Of a DNA stretch of 11,294 nucleotides, positions 6,371 to 11,294 are shown in pieces. Made by a program: the position numbers and the translations under genes. Position 1 is the first letter of the stretch. Each line of letters begins with the position of its first letter. The stretch spans positions 1 through 11,294 of the forward strand of contig JBDIBB010000117.1 in the NCBI GenBank assembly GCA_039812685.1, given 5' to 3'. A model generated the notes under the pieces. That model was not told the DNA's origin, made no database searches, and was given only the letters and a program-made list of their open reading frames with translations. The stretch is from JBDIBB01 sp039812685. Its GTDB lineage: Bacteria; Acidobacteriota; Vicinamibacteria; Vicinamibacterales; JAFNAJ01.

Positions 6371-7537
6371 ATGCGCGCGAAGACACCGCCGACCGTCGAT
6401 GTCACGGCCGATCGCGCGCCGATGACGGATTGGCTGTCGGAGCCCGCCCAGCGCATCCGCCGGATTTCGACCGAGCGATGGGGCGGCGCGCAGGCCGTCG
6501 ATCTGGTCGGCCGGTCGCCGGCGTTCGTCGACCTGCTCACGAAGATCGAGAAGGTGGCGCGGTACCGCGAACCGGTGCTCGTCACCGGCGAGAGCGGCGT
6601 GGGCAAGGAGGGCATCGGCCAGGCCATCTACCTGTTCGGCGATCCCGCTCCCGCGCCGTTCGTCTCGGTGAACTGCCCGCAATTCCAGGAAGACAACCTC
6701 ACCGTCAGCGAGCTCTTCGGCCACGTGAAGGGCAGCTTCACCGGCGCGATCGGCGACCGGCGCGGCGCCTTCGAAGAGGCCGACGGCGGCGTGATCTTCC
6801 TCGACGAAGTGGGCGACCTGGTTCCCGCCGCCCAGGCCATGCTCCTGCGCGTGCTCGCCACCGGCGAACTGCGCCCCCTCGGCGCCGTGCGCACGCGCTC
6901 GGTCGTGGTCCGGGTGATCTCGGCCACCAACAAGCCGCTCAATCAGCTCGCCGTGAGCCGCGAGTTCCGCTACGACCTGCTGTTCCGGCTTCGCCACTTC
7001 CATCTCCAGGTGCCGCCCCTGCGCGATCGCGCCGACGACTGGCGCCTGATCATCGACTACTGCCTCCACAGGCTGGCGTGCAAGTACGGCGTGCGCAAGC
7101 AGTTCTCGACCGGCGCGCTCCGCGTCTTCGAGCAGCATTCCTGGCCCGGCAACGTGCGCCAGGTCGTGGGCGTGGTCAACATGGGCTACGCCATGGCCGA
7201 TGGCGAGGTCATCGAGATCGACGATGTCTCGTCGCTGCTCGAGCGTGACGAGGACACGGGCGAGACGGTGTCCCTCTACGATCGCGTCGTCGTCTACGGC
7301 GAGGGTTTCTGGCCCACCGTCTACAAGGGCTTCATGGATCGCGACCTCAATCGCGCCCAGGTGCGCGCCATGGTGCGTCAGGGCCTGATGGCGGCCGGCG
7401 GCAAGTACCGGCGCCTGCTCGACCTGCTGCGGCTGCCCGCCAGCGACTACCAGCGCTTCATGGACTTCCTCCGCCAGCACGATCTCAAGCCGCGCGCCAG
7501 CGCCGAACCGGCCCCGCACGCCGACCTGCCCGAATGA
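6371..7537 (+). CDS. Sigma-54-dependent transcriptional activator, AAA+ core plus C-terminal HTH-like region, no sensor domain
   Basis: 388-residue bacterial enhancer-binding protein that would use ATP hydrolysis to open promoters held by RNA polymerase with sigma-54. The ATG at 6371 follows GAGG (6361-6364) by six bases. Residues 1-45 show no receiver, GAF, PAS or FHA domain. The AAA+ core runs from about 46 to 290: DLVGRSPAF (44-52), Walker A GESGVGKE (73-80), the sigma-54 contact loop as GSFTGA (121-126, canonical GAFTGA with Ala to Ser), Walker B IFLDE (142-146), sensor I SATN (184-187), arginine-finger region FRYDLLFRL (199-207) and sensor II WPGNVRQ (258-264). The C-terminus (about 326-372), with AAGGKYRRLLDLLRLP then DYQRFMDFLRQH, has the shape of a Fis-like DNA-binding region, variant from the standard one. 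The lipoprotein gene lies 88 bp upstream and the export operon diverges beyond it, making that locus a candidate target. No sigma-54 (-24/-12) promoter was found in the window's gaps. Confidence 0.93.
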   Translation: MRAKTPPTVDVTADRAPMTDWLSEPAQRIRRISTERWGGAQAVDLVGRSPAFVDLLTKIEKVARYREPVLVTGESGVGKEGIGQAIYLFGDPAPAPFVSVNCPQFQEDNLTVSELFGHVKGSFTGAIGDRRGAFEEADGGVIFLDEVGDLVPAAQAMLLRVLATGELRPLGAVRTRSVVVRVISATNKPLNQLAVSREFRYDLLFRLRHFHLQVPPLRDRADDWRLIIDYCLHRLACKYGVRKQFSTGALRVFEQHSWPGNVRQVVGVVNMGYAMADGEVIEIDDVSSLLERDEDTGETVSLYDRVVVYGEGFWPTVYKGFMDRDLNRAQVRAMVRQGLMAAGGKYRRLLDLLRLPASDYQRFMDFLRQHDLKPRASAEPAPHADLPE

Positions 7538-7538
7538 C

Positions 7539-7550
7539 GGGCGGCCGCCC
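7539..7550. terminator. GC palindrome after the sigma-54 activator gene
   Basis: GGGCGGCCGCCC is a perfect 12-bp palindrome starting one base after the stop codon. As RNA it gives a strong short stem but has no T-tract. Weak terminator candidate. Confidence 0.25.
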
Positions 7551-7673
7551 GACCGCCGATCGCCGCCTCTTCCACTGCCGCCGCCGCCTGTGTATCGTGT
7601 ACCGGTTCAGCTCATGCGTGCCGGCGACCGGCGCGCGACACCGTCAACGCTCACACGAGGGAGCCGCTCCATC

Positions 7674-8774
7674 ATGATCGCGCGTCGTCGTATCGGTACC
7701 CTGCCGTCGCTGGTTGCGGCGGGGATGCTCGCCCTCGCCACCGCGCCGGCGGCCTCCTGCTCGCAGGCTCCCGCCGGCAAGAACGACATCGAGGTGGCGC
7801 AGGTCGCCGTGCGGGCCAACCCGGCCCTCGAACTCGTGGCCACCGACGCCTCGCAGGGCGTGCTCACGGTGCGCATCAAGAGCACCGGTCAGCTCCTCAC
7901 GGTGAAGGCCGTCGACGTCAATGCCGGCACCGCCTTCACCGCGGTGGACATCGAAGGAGGAACGGCGGCGGCCGGCCAGGCGCGCGCGGCCCAGCCGGCG
8001 GCCTCGGCGCCGGCCGCGGAAGTCCGCGTGGAGACCCCAGCCGGCACCGTTTCGGTCACCCAGGGCGAGGCGGCGCCGCAGGCCTCCGCCACCGCGCCCG
8101 GCGCGGGAATCGGCGTGACGGCCGAACGGCGCGGCGCGGCTGCCGACCCCGATGCGGATCGGCGCGCGAGCGTCACCACCGGCGGCATCGGCGTGACGGC
8201 GCAACGCGGCGGCGGCGACAAGGACGTGCGCATCTCCACGCCGGCCGGCACCATCACGGCCCAGCGTGGGGCCGGCGGCGCGCGCGTCACCACGCCTCAG
8301 GCCACGGTCACCGAGAGCGGCGGCGCGGCACGCGTCACCGTGCCGGGCAGCGGGGTGACGGTCTCGAGGGACACCGCCGCCCGGACCGAGACGGCCACGG
8401 CTGGCGCCGGAGCCGGCCGCTGGGCCAGCGTGGCCTCGCCGGCCCAGCGCCTGCACGCCTCGCCGACGACCTGCCGGCAGGGCGAGATGGCCACCATCAG
8501 CAACGCGAACTACGAGGTGGAGGGCGTGGCCATCGTCGTGGAGACCGGCTGCGTGCTGACGATCCGCGGCAGCCGCATCGCCGGCGGCGATACGGCCATC
8601 GTCGTGAAGATGGGCGGGAACCTCACGCTCGAGGGCAGCACGGTCGAAGGGCGCCGCACCGCGGTGCAGTTCGACATGGGCGCCACCGGCGCGGTGCGCG
8701 GCAACACGATCTACGGCCGCGTGGCGAAGGCCAACGGCGCCGTCGTCACCGAGCAGGGGAACACGTACCGGTAG
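7674..8774 (+). CDS. Secreted or lipid-anchored repeat protein with C-terminal beta-helix-like segment
   Basis: 366 residues of unknown function. I chose the ATG at 7674 over upstream starts because a GAGGGAG ribosome site (about 7656-7662) precedes it and a signal sequence follows directly: RRR at 4-6, hydrophobic 9-26 and a lipobox-like AASC ending at Cys29. Residues 38-92 look like a small beta-rich domain (IEVAQVAVRANPALEL, then VLTVRIKSTGQLLTVKAVDV). Residues 98-116 are an Ala/Pro linker. From 117 to about 235 there are about six short beta-repeats of loose pattern V-R-V-x-T-P-x-G-T-V-T-x-x-R-G. Residues 262-366 (CRQGEMATISN, VVETGCVLTIRGSRI, VVKMGGNLTLEGSTV, VQFDMGATGAVRGNTI) show the stacked coils of a right-handed parallel beta-helix, with Cys267 and Cys293 as a possible disulfide. 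No catalytic motif is visible. It stands alone: 136 bp after the activator gene and convergent with the peptidase gene. Confidence 0.8.
   Translation: MIARRRIGTLPSLVAAGMLALATAPAASCSQAPAGKNDIEVAQVAVRANPALELVATDASQGVLTVRIKSTGQLLTVKAVDVNAGTAFTAVDIEGGTAAAGQARAAQPAASAPAAEVRVETPAGTVSVTQGEAAPQASATAPGAGIGVTAERRGAAADPDADRRASVTTGGIGVTAQRGGGDKDVRISTPAGTITAQRGAGGARVTTPQATVTESGGAARVTVPGSGVTVSRDTAARTETATAGAGAGRWASVASPAQRLHASPTTCRQGEMATISNANYEVEGVAIVVETGCVLTIRGSRIAGGDTAIVVKMGGNLTLEGSTVEGRRTAVQFDMGATGAVRGNTIYGRVAKANGAVVTEQGNTYR
8024..8378 (+). repeat. Array of short beta-repeats within the secreted protein
   Basis: Codes for residues about 117-235 of the preceding protein. The best-matching units are VRVETPAGTVSVTQGE, GIGVTAERRG, ASVTTGGIGVTAQRG, VRISTPAGTITAQRG, ARVTTPQATVTESGG and ARVTVPGSGVTVSRD. 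Spacing is 14-20 residues with glycine/charged turns. The units have drifted at the DNA level, so the array is old rather than a recent slippage product. Confidence 0.6.
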
Positions 8775-8781
8775 GCGGCCG

Positions 8782-8803
8782 GCCGGCGGCGCCGCGTGCC
8801 GGC
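8782..8803. terminator. Possible bidirectional terminator between convergent genes
   Basis: In the 48-bp gap between two convergent stops, GCCGGC (8782-8787) pairs with GCCGGC (8798-8803) across a 10-base loop. It is symmetric, so it could serve both strands. No T-tracts are present; position is the main argument. Confidence 0.3.
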
Positions 8804-8822
8804 GGAGACGAAGCGGACCTCG

Positions 8823-10760
8823 TCACGGCACGCGGCTGCGCAGCCACGCCTCACGCATCGCGAGGGCCTGGGACGGCACTGCCGCGCCGGCCTCCTCCAT
8901 CCGGAGCAGCCGCACCTCGCGCGCCTCGACCAGACGGGTCGTGGCGGTCACCCGCTCGCCATGGCGCCGCAGGTAACGCAGCGTCACCTCGTCGCCGGGC
9001 GTCCTGGCCGCAAGCGCCGTGCGCAGTGACTCGGCCGAGACGATCGGCGTGCCGCCGACGTCCTCGAGCACGTCGTCCTGGGCGAGGCCCGCAGCGTAGG
9101 CGGGCGAGCCGAACGGCGTGGGCCTGGACACGCGCGCCGTCTGCTGGCTGAAGTCGAAGGCCACCTCGCCCAGCGTCGCGGCGCCAGGCCTCAGCCGCTC
9201 CACCGCGATCCCGACCGGCGCGAAGAGCGCGGGCCAGTCGAAGGGCTCGCGGCCTTCCACATGGCGATCGAAGAAGCGATCGGCGAGCCCGCGGTCGCCG
9301 CTCACCCCGGCGAGCACGTCGCGCAGGTCGCGCAGCGTGTACGGACGTGCCACCGTGCCGGGCGCCCCGGCCACCGCGCCGAACTGGTTCCAGAGCGCGC
9401 GCATGTAATCGTCCAGTGACACGCGCCCCTGCGACGCCCCGCGCAGCGTGAGGTCGAGCGCCAGCCCGATGGCCGCGCCGTGAGCGTAGTAGCTGAGGTA
9501 CGTGTTGTCGTGATTGGTGCGATCGACCGCCGGCGCGCCATCGACGAACGACGCCAGGCGGCTCATCTCCACGGCGGATCGCAGCGCGGTGGCCGGGCTC
9601 GTCGTGACCGCATTGACGAGGCCGCTCCACCGGGCCAGCGCCGCCTCGATCGGCACCAGCCCGGCGCGCTGCATCACGAGGCCGTCCAGGTAGCTCGACA
9701 CGCCCTCGGCGAACCACAGCTCGCCCGAGAGGCTGCTGTCGTCGAAGTCGAACGGCTCGAGCGAGGCGGGCCGGATGCGCTCGACGTTCCAGACGTGCAC
9801 GAACTCGTGGGCCACGGTCGCCAGCAGCCACGGCGAGCCCGACGCCAGACTCGCCGACGAGGTGAGCACCGTGCTGTTGCGGTGCTCCATGCCATCGCCG
9901 TTCGCCCAGGGGAGGTAGTCGGCGAGGAAGGTGTACTGGCCGGGCTCGAACACCGGCAGCTCGCCGAACAGCGCCTGCATCTCGGCGACGATGCGCTGGA
10001 CTCCCCGCAGGTAGGTGCGGGCCTGATCGAGCGTCCCCTGGTGGTGCAGCGCCACGCGGATCGTCTGCGGCGGCGTGCGCCCTGCCGCCGGGGCCGTGAA
10101 GCTGAGCAGCGTGATCTCGCCGAATTCGATCGGGCTGTCGGCGAGGTAGGCCTGGTTCGGCGCCGTGAACACCAGCGGATCGCCGGTCGCGTAGAGTTGC
10201 GTGGCCGCCGTCCACTGGCGGCCTGGCGGCTGGCGCAGCGTCACCCGCGCGGCACGCGACTCGAAACCACGGGGGAACATGAGCGTCGCCGGCACGTTCA
10301 TGTGCGCGTGGGTCGCGTCCACCGACAGGTACGTGCCGTCGATGCGATCGCCGTACACCTTGTAGCGGACGGTCACGGTGCCGTCGTGGCGGGGCACGTT
10401 CCAGCCCGAGGGATCGGTGCGCGTGACCGGCACCGCATGACCGGCGCCGTCGGTGGCCGTCACGGCCCAGACGTTCTTGGCGAAATCGTGCCGCGCGTAG
10501 CGTCCGGGCGAGGTCCGGCTCATCCGGACCTCGAGCGGCCGATCGCCAAGCCCGTCAACGGTCATCGCCACCTGCATCCAGCGTTCGTGCGGTTCGGGAA
10601 ACGACAGGACGTAGTCGACAGCGGCCGCCTCGGCCGGCGCCTGCGCGGTCTCGGGCGCCTGCGCGGTCGTGGGGGTCTGCGCGACAACGGGCGCGGCGGC
10701 ACAGACGAAGAGCCAGACCGGCAGCAGGCCGGCAGGCAGCGGGCGAAGCAGGTGGCGCAT
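8823..10760 (-). CDS. M61-family metallopeptidase with C-terminal PDZ domain
   Basis: 645-residue exported zinc aminopeptidase of the M61 (glycyl aminopeptidase-like) family. The open frame extends past the window's right part, but ATG 10760 starts a clear signal peptide (hydrophobic 9-27, cleavage near VVAQ). A low-complexity TAQAPETAQAPAEA linker follows, then the beta-rich M61 N-domain (about 48-235). The catalytic domain contains GDGMEHRNS (288-296, the family's substrate-binding GxxEH motif), zinc ligands His318 and His322 in HEFVH with catalytic Glu319, and the third ligand Glu352 in WFAEG. A PDZ domain occupies about 545-610 (SPAYAAGLAQDDVLEDVGG, 552-570), usual for the family. All key residues are intact and the length is typical, so it should be active in the periplasm or at the surface. 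No ribosome site precedes the start, and a -10-like TACACT lies 10 bp upstream, suggesting leaderless translation. It diverges from the FmdB gene; no functional tie to the export operon is evident. Confidence 0.95.
   Translation of the reverse strand: MRHLLRPLPAGLLPVWLFVCAAAPVVAQTPTTAQAPETAQAPAEAAAVDYVLSFPEPHERWMQVAMTVDGLGDRPLEVRMSRTSPGRYARHDFAKNVWAVTATDGAGHAVPVTRTDPSGWNVPRHDGTVTVRYKVYGDRIDGTYLSVDATHAHMNVPATLMFPRGFESRAARVTLRQPPGRQWTAATQLYATGDPLVFTAPNQAYLADSPIEFGEITLLSFTAPAAGRTPPQTIRVALHHQGTLDQARTYLRGVQRIVAEMQALFGELPVFEPGQYTFLADYLPWANGDGMEHRNSTVLTSSASLASGSPWLLATVAHEFVHVWNVERIRPASLEPFDFDDSSLSGELWFAEGVSSYLDGLVMQRAGLVPIEAALARWSGLVNAVTTSPATALRSAVEMSRLASFVDGAPAVDRTNHDNTYLSYYAHGAAIGLALDLTLRGASQGRVSLDDYMRALWNQFGAVAGAPGTVARPYTLRDLRDVLAGVSGDRGLADRFFDRHVEGREPFDWPALFAPVGIAVERLRPGAATLGEVAFDFSQQTARVSRPTPFGSPAYAAGLAQDDVLEDVGGTPIVSAESLRTALAARTPGDEVTLRYLRRHGERVTATTRLVEAREVRLLRMEEAGAAVPSQALAMREAWLRSRVP
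10636..10668. repeat. 18-bp tandem repeat coding for the peptidase linker
   Basis: GGCGCCTGCGCGGTC occurs at 10636-10650 and 10654-10668, period 18 bp. It encodes the repeated TAQAPE segment just after the peptidase signal peptide. It looks like a recent slippage duplication in a tolerant linker. Confidence 0.8.
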
Positions 10761-10770
10761 GGTTGACAGC

Positions 10771-10776
10771 AGTGTA
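10771..10776 (-). promoter_or_regulatory. -10-like element just before the M61 gene
   Basis: On the minus strand the bases read TACACT (four of six matches to TATAAT), ending ten bases before the ATG. Transcription would begin about 3-4 bases from the start codon. No -35 is visible in register. A second similar stretch, GTTACAGTG, lies about 29 bp further upstream. Confidence 0.25.
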
Positions 10777-10928
10777 ACGGAGGCCGGGGCGGCGGCCACA
10801 CTGTAACCTGCGGTCCGGCTGGCGCATCTCTGGGTCGAATCGCCCCGGGCCCGACCGCCGGTCATGCGCCGCGGCTCGAGGTCCGATATCAGTGGCAGGC
10901 CCGGGAGACGGGACGAGGAACGACCGCG

Positions 10929-11117
10929 ATGCCGATGTTCGAGTTCAACTGCCGCGCGTGCGGCCACCAGTTCGAAACGCTCGTCATGAGCGGCCGCACG
11001 GCCCCTCGCTGCCCCAGGTGCGAGAGCGCGGAGCTCGAGAAGCGCTATTCGGTGTTCGGCACGGGTGGCGGCCGGACGGCGACTGGCGGCTTCAGCGTCC
11101 CGATGGGCGGAGGTTGA
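10929..11117 (+). CDS. FmdB-family zinc-ribbon protein
   Basis: 62 residues; the ATG at 10929 is preceded by a good GAGGAA ribosome site (10915-10920, 8 bp spacing). The protein begins MPMFEFNCRACGHQFE, the signature of the FmdB putative regulatory protein family (usually MPIYEY-x-C-x-x-C-G-x-x-F). Cys8/Cys11 and Cys28/Cys31 make a CxxC...CxxC zinc ribbon. The tail from about residue 44 is Gly-rich and disordered (GTGGG, PMGGG), also usual for the family. The biological role of the family is poorly defined. It is transcribed away from the M61 gene across a 168-bp gap; TATCAG at 10887-10892 is a weak -10 candidate. The 3' end overlaps the tail of an opposite-strand reading frame. Confidence 0.9.
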   Translation: MPMFEFNCRACGHQFETLVMSGRTAPRCPRCESAELEKRYSVFGTGGGRTATGGFSVPMGGG

Positions 11118-11294
11118 GGCATCGGCAGTCGCGGGTCGGGGACCTGCTAGGAAGGAACCGGGGCCGGCGGGCGGCACTCGCGATGGCTTCGAGCACGTCG
11201 AGGCTGCGCAGGCGGCGAAGCGCCATGTCGGACACGTCGGTGAAGTGCTGGCGGGTCGAGAGAAAGACAACGTCGAGGATGACCTGCGGATAGG
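11092..11294 (-). CDS. C-terminal fragment of an unidentified gene entering from the right edge
   Basis: A minus-strand frame is open from the window edge to TGA at 11094-11092; its 66 visible residues begin YPQVILDVVFLSTRQHF. Over its first 39 codons about 85% end in G or C while the middle codon position is only about 36% G+C, the pattern of a real gene in this genome. The opposite strand in the same register shows it less well. The last 20 or so residues (Arg/Pro/Ser-rich) look less gene-like and run 26 bp into the 3' end of the FmdB gene on the other strand. I do not recognise the family. It could also be a decayed gene end. Confidence 0.4.
   Translation of the reverse strand, partial: YPQVILDVVFLSTRQHFTDVSDMALRRLRSLDVLEAIASAARRPRFLPSRSPTRDCRCLNLRPSGR

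Noticed and set aside
6224..7519. 431-codon minus-strand frame over the sigma-54 activator
   Set aside because: Shadow of the AAA+ gene whose catalytic motifs are all on the plus strand.
10763..10768. Exact TTGACA -35 on the plus strand before the FmdB gene
   Set aside because: No -10-like hexamer lies 16-18 bp downstream, and it abuts the M61 start codon; likely chance.
1..11294. CRISPR array, insertion sequence, integrase or rRNA
   Set aside because: No regularly spaced repeats, transposase motifs, terminal inverted repeats or rRNA-like sequence were seen on either strand.

Overview
This is a GC-rich window (roughly 70% G+C by eye) in which real genes have strongly G/C-ending codons and every gene throws long antisense shadows. 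The gene set (peptide-export adaptor with large TolC-type proteins, single-domain sigma-54 activator, M61 peptidase, FmdB-type zinc ribbon, several lipoproteins) suggests a Gram-negative bacterium, most likely an Acidobacteriota of the Vicinamibacteria type. That assignment is inference from gene style, not from a marker gene.

Left half (1-5390, all minus strand): an export operon read right to left. It begins with a TolC-family outer-membrane channel (648 aa, start 5390). This overlaps by four bases a second, paralogous TolC-family channel (731 aa, start 3447). A 78-bp spacer with a 16-bp tandem repeat follows, then a HlyD-type membrane-fusion protein (start 1173) that runs off the left edge after 391 residues. 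The HlyD protein has the N- and C-terminal signatures of the NHLP/NHLM bacteriocin system secretion protein, so the operon is probably the periplasmic and outer-membrane half of a RiPP (ribosomal peptide) exporter. The peptidase/ABC transporter subunits are expected just left of the window. No precursor peptide or maturation enzyme is visible here.

Middle (5391-7537): a 472-bp divergent intergenic region has an extended -10 promoter on each strand and a structured leader on the export-operon side. It is followed on the plus strand by a 139-aa lipoprotein with a triple-cysteine motif and a 388-aa sigma-54 activator consisting of an AAA+ core and a C-terminal helix-turn-helix-like region, with no sensory domain. 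The activator is a candidate regulator of the export locus, but no convincing sigma-54 promoter was found in the window.

Right half (7538-11294): a plus-strand secreted or lipid-anchored 366-aa protein carries short beta-repeats and a C-terminal parallel beta-helix-like segment. A convergent minus-strand M61 metallopeptidase with a PDZ domain follows. Diverging from the peptidase is a 62-aa FmdB-family zinc ribbon, and a minus-strand gene tail overlaps its 3' end and leaves the window on the right. Most of the encoded proteins are envelope or periplasmic. The left part reads as an accessory peptide-secretion locus, the right part as ordinary genome.
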